NCBI GenBank assembly: GCA_947650365.1
Contig: OX393555.1
Location: forward strand, 78,435,995-78,499,994
Source of the DNA: Chamaelirium japonicum
Lineage: Eukaryota; Streptophyta; Magnoliopsida; Liliales; Melanthiaceae
Direction: 5' to 3'
DNA: 64,000 nt
The notes under the pieces were generated by a model. That model had not been told where the DNA came from and made no database searches. It was given only the letters and a program-made list of their open reading frames with translations. Shown here piece after piece: positions 50,476-64,000 of this stretch; within the stretch, counting starts at the first letter, position 1; each line of letters begins with the position of its first letter. Both the position numbers and the translations under genes were made by a program.

Positions 50476-53400
50476 GTACGATCCATTCTAATTCATTCCC
50501 ATGAAGGTATCCATTCTAATTCATACGTACGATCCATTCTAATACATTCATATGATCAAATCTAATTCATTCATACGATCCATTCTAATTCATTCGTACG
50601 AATGTATCCATTCTAATTCATTCATATGATCCATTCTAATTCATCTATGTGATCCATTCTAATTCATTCATATGATCCATTCTAATTCATTAGCATGATC
50701 CATTCTAATTCATTCGTACGAGCCATTCTAATTCATTCGTACGATCCATTCTATTTCATTCGTATGATCCATTCTAATTCATTCATACAATCCAGTCTAA
50801 TTCATTCAAACGATCCATTCTAATTCATTCGTACGAATGTATCCTTTCTAAATCATTCGTACGACCCATTCTAATTCATTCGCACAATCTATTCTAATTC
50901 ATTCGTACGATCCATTATAATTCATTAGCACGATCCATTCTAATTCATTCTTACGATCCATTCTATTTCATTCGTACGATGTATTCTTACTCATTCGTAC
51001 GATCCATTCTAATTCATTCGCACGAATGTATCCATTCTAAATCATTCGTACGATCCATTCTAATTCATTTGCAAGATCCATTCTAATCATTTCTAATTCA
51101 TTCGCACGATCCATTCTAATTCATTCGCACAAATTTATCCATTCTAATTCATTCGCACGATCCATTCTAATTCATTCATACAATCCATTCTAATTCTTTT
51201 GCACGAATGTATCCATTCTAATTCATACGTACGATCCATTCTAATTCATTCAAATGATGCAATCTAATTCATTCATACGATCCATTCTAATTCATTCGCA
51301 CGAATGTATCCATTCTAATTTTTTTCAAACGATCCATTCTAATTCATTCGCACAATCTATTCTAATTCATTCGTATGATCCATTCTAATTCATTAGCACG
51401 ATCCATTCTGATTCATTCATACGATCCATTCTAATTCATTCGTACGATCAATTCTAATTCATTCATATGATCCATTCTAATTCATTAGCACGATCCATTC
51501 TAATTCATTCGTAAGATCCATTCGAATTCGTTCATACGATCCATTCTAATTCATTCGTAGGATCCATTCGAATTCATTCATATGATCCATTCTAATTCAT
51601 TCGTACGATCCATTCTAATTCATCGCACGATCCACTCTAATTCATTCGCACAATCCATTCTAATTCTTTCGCACGAATGTATCAATTCTAATTCATTCGT
51701 ACGATCCATTCTAATTCATTCGCACGAATGTATCCATTCTAATTCATTCGTACGATCCATTCTAATTCATTCGCACGTTCCACTCTAATTCATTCTTATG
51801 ATCCATTCTAATTCATTCGTACAATCTATTCTAATTCATTCGTACGATCCATTCTAATTCATTATCACGATCCATTCTAATTCATTCATACGATCCAATC
51901 AAATTCATTCATACGATCAATTCTAGTTCATTCGCACGATCCATTCTAATTCATTCGAACGATCCATTCTAAGTCATTTGCATGAATGTATCCATTCTAA
52001 TTCATTTGTACGATCCATTTTAATTCATTCGCATGAATGTATCAATTTTAATTCATTCGTACGATCCATTCTAATTCTTTCGCACGATCCAATCTAATTC
52101 ATTCGCACGATCCATTCTAATTCATTCGTACGATCCATTCTATTTCATTCGTACGATCCATTCTTACACATTCGTACCATCCATTCTAATTCATTCGCAC
52201 GAATGTATCCATTCTAATTCATTCGTACGATACATTCTAATTCATTCGCACGATCCATTCTAATTCATTCGTACGATCCATTCTAATTCCTTCGTACGAT
52301 CCATTCGAATTCATTCAATCGATCCATTCTAATTCATTCATACGATCCATTCTAATTCATTCGGACGAATGTATCCATTCTAATTCATTTGTACGACCCA
52401 TTCTAATTCATTTCTACGATCCAATATAATTTATTCGCACGATCCATTCTAATTCATTCATACGATCTATTCTAATTCATTCTTACGATCCATTCTAATT
52501 CATTAGCACAATCCATTCTAATTCATTCGTACGATCCATTCTATTTCATTCGTATGATCCATTCTTACTCATTTGTACGATCCTTTCTAATTCATTCGTA
52601 CGATCCATTATAATTCCTTCGTACGATCCATTCCAATTCCTTCGCACGATCCAGTCTAATTCCTTCATACGATCCATTCTATTTCATTTATATCATCCAT
52701 TCTAATTCTTTCATATGAGCCATTCTAATTCATTCCCATGAATGTATCCATTCTAATTCATACGTACGATCCATTCTAATTCATTCATACAATCCAATCT
52801 AATTCATTCATACGATCCATTCTGACTCATTCGCACGAATGTATCCATTCTAATTCATTCATATGATCCGTTCTAATTCATTCGCATAATCTTTTCTAAT
52901 TCATTCGTACGATCCATTCTAATTCATTAGCACGATCCATTTTAATTCATTCGTACGATCAATTCTATTTCATTCGTACGATCCATTCTTACTCTTTCGT
53001 ACGATCCATTCTAATTCATTCGCACGAATGTATCTATTCTAATTCATTTGTACGATCAATTCTAATCCATTCGCACGATCCATTCTAATTCATTCATACG
53101 ATCCAATCTAATTCAATTGTACGATCCATTCTAATTCATTCGCACAATCTATTCTAATTCATTCGTATGATCCATTCTAATTAATTAGCATGATCCATTC
53201 AAATTCTTTCGTACGATCCATTCTAATTCATTCGTACGATCAATTCTAATTCATTCATACGATCCACTCTAATTCATTCGCACGAATGTATCCATTCTAA
53301 TTCCTTCGTACGATCCATTCTAATTCTTCTAATTATTTTGCACGAATGTATCCATTCTAATTCATTCATACGATCCACCCTAATTCCTTCGTATGATCCA

Positions 53401-54097
53401 TTCTAATTCATTCGCACGAATGTATCCATTCTAATTCATTCGTACGATCCATTCGAATTCATTCCATATAATCCATTCTTATTCATTCGCACGATCTATT
53501 CTTATTCATTCGTACGGCCCATTCAAACTAATTCATTCGCATATGATCCAATCTAATTGATTCGCACGATCCATTCTAATTCATTCGTTCGATCCATTCT
53601 ATTTCATTCGTACGATCCATTCTAACTCATTCGTACGATCCATTCTTACTCATTCATACGATCCATTCTAATTTATTCATACGATCCATTCTAATTCATT
53701 CGTACGATTCATTCTAATTCATTCGCACGATTCATTCTAATTCATTTGCACGAATGTATCCATTCTAATTCATTCGTACGATCCATTCTAATTTATTCGC
53801 ACGAATGTATCCATTCTATTTCATTTGTACGATCCATTCTAATTCATTCGCACGATCCAATCTAATTCATTCGCACGATCCATTCTAATTCATTCGTACG
53901 ATCCATTCTATTTCATTCGTACGATCCATTCTTACTCATTCGTACGATCCATTCTTACTCATTCGTATGATCCATTCTAATTCATTCGCACAAATGTATC
54001 CATTCTAATTTATTCGTACAATCCATTCTTATTAATTCGCACGATCCATTCTAATTCATTCGTACGATCCATTCTAATTCATTCGTACGATCCATTC
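50476..54097 (-). repeat. 23-bp satellite, longest inverted block
   Basis: About 3.6 kb of monomers in inverted orientation with the same variant set (28-bp form, TCATTAGCACG, CTTACTCATTCG). It ends at a CTAATTAG palindrome at 54098. A 68-residue open frame at 51582-51788 is a periodic translation of the repeat, not a gene. Confidence 0.92.
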
Positions 54098-54780
54098 TAA
54101 TTAGAATGGATTGTATAAATGAATTAGAATGGATCGTACAAATGAATTAGAATGGATCGTATGAATGAATTTGAATGGATACATTCGTGCGAATGAATTA
54201 GAATGGATCGTACGAATGAGTAAGAATAGATCGTATGAATGAATTAGAATGGATCATGCGAATGAATTAGAATAGATCGTGCGAATGAATTAGAATGGAT
54301 ATATTCGTGCGAATGAATTAGAATGAATCGTACGAATGAATTAGAATGGATCGTATGAATGAATTAGATTGGATCGTGCGAATGAATTAGAATGGATCGT
54401 ATGAATGAATTAGAATGGATACATTCGTGCGAATAAATTAGAATGGATCGTATGAATGAATTAGATTAGATCATATGAATGAATTAGAATGGATCATATA
54501 AATGAATTAGAATGGATCGTACGAATGAATTTGAATACATTCGTGCGAAAGAATTAGAATGGATCATACGAAGGAATTAGGGTGGATCGTACGAATGAAT
54601 TAGAATGGATAAATTCGTGCGAAAGAATTAGAATTGATTGTATGAATGAATTAGAATGGATCGTATGAATGAATTAGAATGGATCGTACGAATGAATTAG
54701 AATGGATCGTATGAATGAATTAGAATGGATCGTGCGAATGAATTAGAATGGATCGTATGAATGAGTAAGAATGGATCGTA
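54098..54780 (+). repeat. 23-bp satellite, forward block
   Basis: Forward monomers between two palindromic switches: CTAATTAG at 54098 and GATCGTACGTACGATC near 54780. Includes the GGAATTAGGGTGG variant. No genes. Confidence 0.9.
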
Positions 54781-57338
54781 CGTACGATCCATTCTAATTC
54801 ATTCATACGATCCATTCTAATTCATTCGCACGAATGTATCCATTCTAATTCATTCGTACGATCCATTCTAATTCATCCGCACAATCTATTCTAATTCATT
54901 CGTACGATCCATTCTAATTCATTCGCACGATCCATTCGAATTCATTTGTACGATCCATTCTAATTCATTCATACAATCCATTCTAATTCTTTTGCACGAA
55001 TGTATCCATTCTAATTCATTCGTACGATCCATTCTAATTCCTTCGTACGATCCATTCTAAATCCTTCGTACGATCCATTCTAATTCCTTCGTACGATCCA
55101 TTCTAATTCATTCATATGATCCATTCTAATTCATTCGTACGATCCATTCTAATTCATACGTATGATCCATTCGAATTTATTCATACGATCCATTCTAATT
55201 CATTCATACGATCCATTCTAATTCATTCGCACGAATGTATCCATTCTAATTCATTCGTACGTTCCATTCTAATTTATTCGCACGATCCAATCTAATTTAT
55301 TCATACGATCCATTCTAATTCATTCGTACGATCCATTCTAATTCATTCTAATTACTTCGTACAATCCATTTGTATGATCCATTCTAATTAATTCGTGCTA
55401 AGGAATTCATTCGTACGATCGATTCTTATTCATTCCCATGGATTGTATGATCTAATTCATTCGTACGATCCATTCTATTTCATTTGTACGGTCCATTCTT
55501 ACTCATTCGTACGATCCATTCTAATTCATTTATACGATCCATTCTAATTCATTCGTACGATCCATTCTAATTTATTTGCACGATCCATTCTAATTCATTT
55601 GCACGAATGTATCCATTTTAATTCATTCGTACGATCCATTCTAATTTATTCGCACGAATGTATCCATTCTAATTCATTCGTATGATCCATTCTAATTCAT
55701 TCACACGATCCAATCTAATTCTTTCGCACGGTCCATTCTAATTCATTCGTACGATCCATTCTTTTTCATTCGTACGATCCATTCTTACTCATTCGTACGA
55801 TCCATTCTAATTCATTCGCACGAATGTATCCATTCTTATTCATTCGTACGATCTGTTCTAACTCATTCGCACGATCCATTCTAATTCATTCATACGATCC
55901 ATTCTAATTCCTTCGTACGATCTATTCGAATTCATTCATACGATCCATTCTAATTCATTCATACGGTCCATTCTAATTCATTCTCACGAATGTATTCATT
56001 CTAATTCATTCGTACGATCCATTCTAATTCATTCGCACAAACCAATCTAATTCATTCGCACGATCCATTCTAATTCATCATTCGCACAATCTATTCTAAT
56101 TCATTCGTATGATCCATTCTAATTCATTAGCACGATCCATTCTAATTCATTCGTATGATCTATTCTATTTCATTCGTACGATCCATTCTTACTCATTCGT
56201 ATGATCCATTCTAATTCATTCGTACGATCTATTCTATTTCATTCGTACGATCCATTCTTACTCATTCGTACGATCCATTCTAATTCATTCGTACGATCCA
56301 TTCTAATTCCTTCGTATGATCCATTCTAATTCCTTCGTACGATCCATTCTAATTCCTTCATACGATTCATTCTTTTTCATTCGTATGATCCATTCTAATT
56401 CCTTCGCACGATCCATTCTAATTCATTCGTACGATCCATTCTATTTCATTCGTAAGATCCATTCTAACTCATTCGTACGATCCATTCTAATTCATTTGCA
56501 CTAATGTATCCATTCTAATTCATTCGTACGATCCATTCTACGTCATTCGCACGATCCATTCTAATTCATTCATACGATCCAATCTAATTCAATCGTATGA
56601 TCCATTCTAATTTATTCGCACAATCTATTCTAATTCATTCGTACGATCCATTCTAATTCATTAGCACGATCCATTCTAATTCTTTCGTACGATCCATTCT
56701 AATTCATTCATACGATCCATTCTAATTCATTCGCACGAATGTTTCCAATCTATTTCCTTCATACGATCCATTCTAATTCATTCTAATTCTTTCGCAAGAA
56801 TGTATCTATTCTAATTCATTCGTACGATCCACCCAAATTCCTTCGTATGATCCATTCTAATTCATTCGCACAAATGTATCCATTCTAATTCATTCGTACG
56901 ATCCATTCGAATACATTCATACGATCTATTCTAATTCATTTATACGATCCATTCTAATTCATTCGCACGATCCATTTTAATTCATTCATACGATCCATTC
57001 TAATGCATTCATACAATCTATTCTAATTCTTTCGCACGAATGTATCCATTCTAATTCATTCGTACGATCCACCCTAATTCCTTCGTTTCATCCATTCTAA
57101 TTCTTTTGCACGAATGTATCCATTCTAATTCCTTCGTACGATCCATTCTAATTCCTTCGTACGATCCATTCTAATTCATTCGTACGATCCACCCTAATTC
57201 CTTCGTATGATCCATTCTAATTCATTCGTACGATCCATTCTAATTCATTCGTACGATCCATTCTAATTCATTCGCATGAATGTATCCATTCTAATTCATT
57301 CGCACGAATGTATCCATTCTAATTCATTTATACGATCC
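54781..57338 (-). repeat. 23-bp satellite, inverted block
   Basis: Inverted monomers with a disturbed stretch near 55360-55450, where monomer fragments are out of phase (short pieces around CATTCCCATGG). Otherwise regular. A 62-residue open frame at 56316-56504 is repeat translation. Confidence 0.9.
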
Positions 57339-58689
57339 ATGAATTAGAATGGATCGTGCGAATGAATTAGAATGGATAGTACGAATGAATTAGAATAGAT
57401 TGTGTGAATGAATTAGAATGGATCGTACGAATGAATTAGAATGTATCGTATGAATGAATTAGCACGATCCATTCTAATTCTTTCATACGAATGTATCCAT
57501 TCTAATTCATTCGTATGATCCATTCTAACTCATTCATATGATCTATTCTAATTCATTCATACGATCCTTTCTAATTCATATGCACGATCCATTCTAATTC
57601 ATTCGCACGAATGTATCCATTCTAATTCATTCGCACGAATGTATCCATTCTAATTCATTCGTACGATCCATTCTAATTCATTCGCACGATCCAATCTAAT
57701 TCATTCGCACGATCCATTCTAATTCATTCGTACGATCCATTTTATTTCATTCGTACGATCCATTCTTACTCCTTCGTACGATCCATTCTAATTCGTTCGC
57801 ACGAATGTATCCATTCTAATTCATTCGTACGATCCATTCTAATTCATTCGCACGATCCATTCTAATTCATTCATACGATCCATTCTAATTCGTTCGTACG
57901 ATCCATTCTATTTCATTCGTACGATCAATTCTAATTCATTCATACGATCCATTCTAATTCATTAGCACGATCGATCGTATGAATGAATTAGAATGGATCA
58001 TGCGAATGAATTAGAATGGATCGTACGAATGAATTAGAATGGATCGTATGAATGAATTAGAATAGATTGTGCGAATGAATTAGAATGGATCGTATGAATG
58101 AATTAGAATGGATACATTCGTGCGAATGAATTAGAATGGATCGTGTGAATGAATTAGAATGGATAGTATGAATGAACTAGAATGGATCGTGCGAATGAAT
58201 TAGAATGATAGAATAGATACATTCGTGCGAACGAATTAGAAAGGATCATACGAAGGAATTAGGGTGGATCATATGAATGAATTAGAATGGGTCGTCCGAA
58301 TGAATTGGAATGGATTGTACGAATGAATTAGAATAGATCGTGCGAATGAATTAGAATGCATACTTTCGTTTGAATGAATTAGAATGGATCGTATGAATGA
58401 ATTAGAATGGATCGTATGAATGAAATAGAATGGGTCGTACGAATGAATTGGAATGGATACATTCGTGCGAATGAATTAGAATGGATCGTACAAATGAGTA
58501 AGAATGGATCATACGAATGAAATGGAATGGATCGTATGAATGAATTAGAATGGATCGTGCTAATGAATTAGAATGGATCGTACGAATGAATTAGAATAGA
58601 TTGTGCGAATGATTTAGAATGGATCGTACGAATGAATTCCAATGGATCGTACGAATGAGTATGAATGGATCGCACGAATGAAATAGAAT
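57339..58689. repeat. 23-bp satellite, mixed blocks
   Basis: Forward 57339-57461, inverted 57462-57970, forward onward. The switch at 57970 has overlapping GATCGATCG. No genes or other element seen. Confidence 0.88.
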
Positions 58690-61600
58690 GGATCGTATGA
58701 ATGAATTAGAATGGATCGTACGAATGTATCCATTCTAATTCATATGATCCATTCTAATTCTTTCGTACGAATGTATCCATTCTAATTCAATCGTACGATC
58801 CACCCTAATTCCTTCGTATGATCCATTCTAATTCATTCGCACGAATGTATCCATTCTAATTCATTCGTACGATCCAGTAGAATTCATTCATACGATCCAT
58901 TCTAATTCATTCATACGATCCATTCTAATTCATTTGCACGAATGTATCCATTCTAATTCATTCGCACGATCCATTCTAATTCATTCGCACAATCTATTCT
59001 AATTCATTCGTACGATCCATTCTAATTTATTAGCACGATCTATTCTAATTCATTCGGACGATCTATTCGATTTCATTCGTACGATCCATTCTTACTCACT
59101 AGCACAATCCATTCTAATTCATTCGCACGATCCATTCTAATTCATTCATACGATCCATTCTAATTCATTCATACAATCCATTCTAATTCTTACTCATTCG
59201 TACGATCCATTCTAATTCATTCGCATGAATGTATCCATTCTAATTCATTCGTACGATCCATTCTAATTCATTCTCAGGATCCATTCTAATTCATTCATAC
59301 GATCCATTCTAGTTCATTCGTACGATCCAATCTAATTCATTCGCACAATCTATTCTAATTCATTCGTACGATCCATTCTAATTCATTAGTACGATCCATT
59401 CTAATTCATTCGTACGATCCACCCTAATTACCTTGTATGATCCATTCTAATTCATTCGCACGAATGTATCCATTCTAATTCATTCGTACGATCCATTCGA
59501 ATTCATTCATTCGATCCATTCTAATTCATTCATACGATCCATTCTAATTCATTCATACGATCCATTCTAATTCATTCGCACGAATGTATTCATTCGCACA
59601 ATCTATTCTAATTCATTCGTACGATCCATTCTAATTCATTAGTACGATCCATTCTAATTCATTCGTACGATCCATTCTATTTTATTCGTATGATCCAATC
59701 TAATTCATTCATACGATCCATTCTAATTCATTCGCACAAATGTATCCTTTCTAATTCATTGTACGAATGAATTAGATCATATGAACGGATTTTACGAATG
59801 AATTAGAATGAGTAAGAATGAATTAGAATGGATCGTATGAATGAAATTAGAATGGATTTTATGAATTTGAAGGGATAGTACGGATGAAATAGAATGGATC
59901 GTACGATCCATTCCTACGTACGATTGTATGAATGAATTAGAATGGATCGTACTAATGAATTAGAATGGATTGTATGAATGAATTAGAATGAATCGGGCGA
60001 ATGAATTAGAATGGATCGTATGAATGAATTAGAATAGATACATTCATGCTAATGAATTAGAATGGATCGTACGAATTAGTAAGAATGGATTGTACGAATG
60101 AAATAGAATGGATCGTACGAATGAATTAGAATGGATCGTGCTAATGAATTAGACTGGATCGTACAAATGAATTAGAATAGATTGTTCGAATGAATACATT
60201 CGTGCGAATGAATTAGAATGGATCGTATGAATGAATTAGAATGGATCGTATGAATGAATACGAATGGATCGTACGAATGAATTAGAATGGATACATTCGT
60301 GCGAATGAATTAGAATGGATCATACGAAGGAATTAGGGTGGATCGTACGAATGAATTAGAATGCATACATTCGTGCGAAAGAATTAGAATGGATTGTATA
60401 AAGGAATTAGAATGGATACATTCGTGCGAAAGAATTAGAATGGATTGTATGAATGAATTAGAATGGATCGTATTAATGAATTAGAATGGATCGTGCGAAT
60501 GAATTAGAATGGATCGTACGTACGAATGAATTAGAATGGATCGTAAGAATGGATCATACGAAGGAATTAGAATGAATTAGAATGGATACATTCGTGCGAA
60601 TGAATTAGAATGGATACATTCGTGCGAATGAATTAGAATGGATCGTGTGAATGAATTAGAATGAATTAGAATGGATCGTACGTATAAAATTAGAATGGAT
60701 TGTACGAATAAATTAGAATGGATTAGAATGAATTAGAATGGATCGCACGAATGAATTAGAATGGATACATTCGTGCGAATGAATTAGAATGGATCGTATG
60801 AATGAATAAGAATGGATCGTACGAATGAATTAGAATGGATCGTGCGAATAAATTAGAATGGATCGTACGAATGAATTAGAATGGATACATTCATGCGAAT
60901 GAATTAGAATGGATCGTATGAATGAATTAGAATGGATCGTACGTATGAATTAGAATGGATACATTCATGGTAATGAATTAGAATGGATCGTACGAAGGAA
61001 TTAGAATGGATCATACGAATGAAATAGACTGGATCGTACGAAGGAATTAGAATGGATCATATGTAGGAATTAGAATGGATCATACGAATGAATTTGAATG
61101 GATACATTCGTGCAAAAGAATTAGAATGGATTGTATGAATGAATTAGAATGGATCGTGCAAATGAATTAGAATGGATCGTGCGAATGAATTAGAATGGAT
61201 GGTACGAATGAATTAGAATAGATTGTGCGAATGAATTAGAATGGATCGTACAAATGAATTAGAATGGATACATTCGTGCGAATAAATTAGAATGGATCGT
61301 ATGAATGAATTAGAATGGATCGTATGAATGAATTCGAATGGATCGTACGAATGAATTAGAATGGATACATTCGTGCGAATGAATTAGAATCGATCATACG
61401 AAGGAATTAGGGTGGATCGTACGAATGAATTAGAATGGATACATTGGTGCGAAAGAATTAGAATGGATTGTATGAATGAATTAGAATGGATCGTGCAAAT
61501 GAATTAGAATGGATCGTGCGAATGAGGATACATTCATGCGAATGAATTTGAATGGATCGTACGAATGAGTAAGAATGGATCGTACGAATGAAATAAAATA

Positions 61601-63140
61601 GATCGTACGAATAAATTTGAATGGATCATGCAAATGAATTAGATTGGATCGTGCGAATTAATTAGAATGGATCGTACGAATGAATTAGAATGGATATATT
61701 CGTGTGAATGAATTAGAGTGGATCGTATGAATGAATTAGAATGGATCGTTTGAATGAATTCGAATGGATCATACGAATGAATTAGAATCGATACATTAAT
61801 GCGAATGAATTAGAATGGATCATGCGAAGGAATTAGGGTGGATAGTACGAATGAATTAGAATGGATCGTACGAATGAATTAGAATGGATACATTCATGGA
61901 AATGAATTAGAATGGACCATACGTAGGAATTAGGGTTGATCGTACGAATGAATTAGAATGGATACATTCGTGCGAAAGAATTAGAATAGATCATACGAAG
62001 GAATTAGGGTGGATCGTACGAATGAATTAGAATGGATACATTCTTGCGAAAGAATTAGAATGGATTGTATGAATGAATTAGAATGGATCATGCAAATGAA
62101 TTAGAATGGATCGTGCGAATGAATTAGAATGGATCGTACGAGTGAATTAGAATAGATTGTGCGAATGAAATATAATAGATCGTACGAATGAATTAGAATG
62201 GATCGTATGAATGAATTAGCACGATCCATTCTAATTCTTTCGCACGAATGTATCCATTCTAATTCATTCGTACGATCCATTCTAATTCATTCATACGATC
62301 CATTCTAATTCATTCGTACGATCAATTCTAATTCATTCGTACGATCCATTCTAAATCATTCGCACAATCTATTCTAATTCATTCGTACAATACATTCTAA
62401 TTCATTCGTACGATCCATTCTAATTCATTCGTACGATTCATTTGCACGATCCAATCTAATTCATTCGCACGATCCATTCTAATTTATTCGTATGATCCAT
62501 TCTATTTCATTCATACGATCCATTCTAATTCATTCGCACGATCCATTCTAATTCATTCATACGATCCATTCTAATTCATTCGTACGATCCATTCTAATTC
62601 ATTCATACAATCCATTCTAATTCTTTTGCACGAATGTATCCATTCTAATTTATTCGTATGATCCATTCCAATTCATTCGCACGATCCATTCTAATTCATT
62701 CATACGATCCATTCTAATTCATTCGTACGATCCATTCTAATTAGAATGGATCGTACGAATGAGTAAGAATTGATCTTACTCATTAGCACAATCCATTCTA
62801 ATTCATTCATATGATCCATTCTAATATATTCGCACAATCTATTCTAATTCATTCGTACGATCCTTTCTAATTCTTTCGTATGATCCATTCTAATTCATTC
62901 CCATGAATGGATCGTACGAATGAGTAAGAATGGATCGTACGAATGAAATAGAATAGATCGTATGAATGAATTAGAATGGATCGTGCGAATGAATTAGAAT
63001 GGATCGTACGAACGAGTAAGAATGGATCGTACGAATGAAATAGAATGGATCGTATGAATAAATTAGAATGGATCGTGCTAATGAATTAGAATGGATCGTA
63101 CGAATGAATTAGGATAGTTTGTGCGAATGAATTAGAATTG
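58690..63140. repeat. Segmental duplicate A, copy 2, without the retroelement
   Basis: Matches 8320-11680 joined directly to 24796-26110. Block order is forward to 58725, inverted to about 59765, forward to about 62218, inverted to 62742, then short alternating blocks. The retroelement is absent and the target is intact at 62003-62007. Homology to copy 1 stops near 63140, where copy 1 switches orientation and this copy does not. Confidence 0.8.
62003..62007. other. Unoccupied retrotransposon insertion site (ATTAG)
   Basis: The sequence CATACGAAGGAATTAGGGTGG spans the point equivalent to the 11680/24796 junctions. The downstream rare variant TACATTCTTGCGAAAG (near 62036) is shared with the right flank of the element (near 24828), which fixes the correspondence. 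Confidence 0.85.
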
Positions 63141-64000
63141 ATCGTACGAAAGAATTATAATGGATCGTAAGAATGAATTAGAATGGATCGTGCGAATGAA
63201 TTAGAATGGATCATATGAATGAATTAGAATGGATCGTACGAATGAATTAGAATGGATCGGGCGAATGAATTAGAATGGATCGTACGAATAAATTAGAATG
63301 GATACATACGAAAGAATGGATCGTACAAATGAATTAGAATGAATCGTACGAAAGAATTAGAATGGATACATTCATGGGAATGAATTAGAATGGATCGTAC
63401 GATGGAATTAGAATGGATCATACGAATGAAATAGAATGGATCGTACGAAGGAATTAGAATGGATCGTACGAAGGAATTATAATGGATCGAACGAAGGAAT
63501 TAGAATGGATTATACGAATGAATTAGAATGGATACATTCGTGCAAAAGGTTTAGAATGGATTGTATGAATGAATTAGAATGGATCGTGCAAATGAATTAG
63601 AATGGATCGTGTGAATGAATTAGAATGGATAGTACGAATGAGTAAGAATGGATCATACGTATGAATTAGAATCGATACATTCATGGGAAAGAATTAGAAT
63701 GGATCGTACGAAGGAATTAGAATGGATCGTATGAATGAATTAGAAAGGATCGTATGAATGAATTAGAATGGATCGTGCGAATGAATTAGAATGGATCGTG
63801 CGAATGAATTAGAATGGATCGTACGAATGAATTAGAATAGATCGTACGAATGAATTAGAATGGATCGTGCGAATGAATTAGAATGGATCGCACAAATGAA
63901 TTAAAATAGATACATTCATGCGAATGAATTAGAATGGATACATTCATGCGAATGAATTAGAATGGATTGTACGAATGAGTAAGAATGGATCGTACGAATG
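63141..64000 (+). repeat. 23-bp satellite, forward block to window end
   Basis: Regular forward monomers with the usual variants; the array runs off the end of the window. No genes. Confidence 0.92.

Overview
The window is plant nuclear heterochromatin. Two kinds of sequence fill it: a long satellite array built from a 23-bp monomer (core GAATTAGAATGGATCGTAC), occupying 1-11675 and 24801-64000, and one large Ty3/gypsy LTR retrotransposon of 13,115 bp inserted in that array at 11681-24795. No host gene, rRNA or tRNA was recognised. The retroelement is of the Tat type seen in flowering plants: a Tat-style gag zinc motif, two RNase H domains in pol, an additional gene on the opposite strand between integrase and the 3' LTR, and tandem repeats in the 3' untranslated part. 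The species cannot be named from this.

The element reads on the minus strand. In its own 5'-3' order it has: the 5' LTR (24795-23842, 954 bp) with nine 43-bp repeats upstream of a TATA box; a primer binding site; a 148-base leader with a perfect hairpin; one gag-protease-RT-RNaseH-integrase frame of 1,960 codons (23685-17806, ending TGA); and a 0.6-kb intergenic stretch with 84-bp repeats. Then comes a convergent plus-strand gene (14385-17178; three exons, two short GT-AG introns, about 878 codons, ending TGA) with its own TATA box and three CACGTG boxes. Last are 9.6 copies of a 119-bp unit that each encode two hairpins, a polypurine tract and the 3' LTR (12589-11681, 909 bp). A 5-bp ATTAG target duplication flanks the element.

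The most unusual observation concerns the reading frames. Both genes stay in frame from end to end with no frameshift, yet contain eleven in-frame stop codons (eight in gag-pol, three in the antisense gene). All eleven are TAA or TAG, none is TGA, and both genes end on TGA. The LTRs differ by only about 1.3%, which predicts far fewer stops. C-to-T decay of Gln codons (CAA/CAG) explains this most cheaply. Inherited readthrough, or decoding of TAR as an amino acid, should be tested.

The satellite is highly structured. Monomers lie in alternating forward and inverted blocks, with roughly fifty orientation switches, many at palindromic junctions. An 11.4-11.65 kb segment is duplicated in tandem (about 25480-37170 and 37171-48540), with length drift mostly in whole monomers. 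A second duplication links 8320-26110 to 58690-63140. The second copy still contains the unoccupied form of the retrotransposon insertion site (62003-62007), so the element inserted after that duplication.
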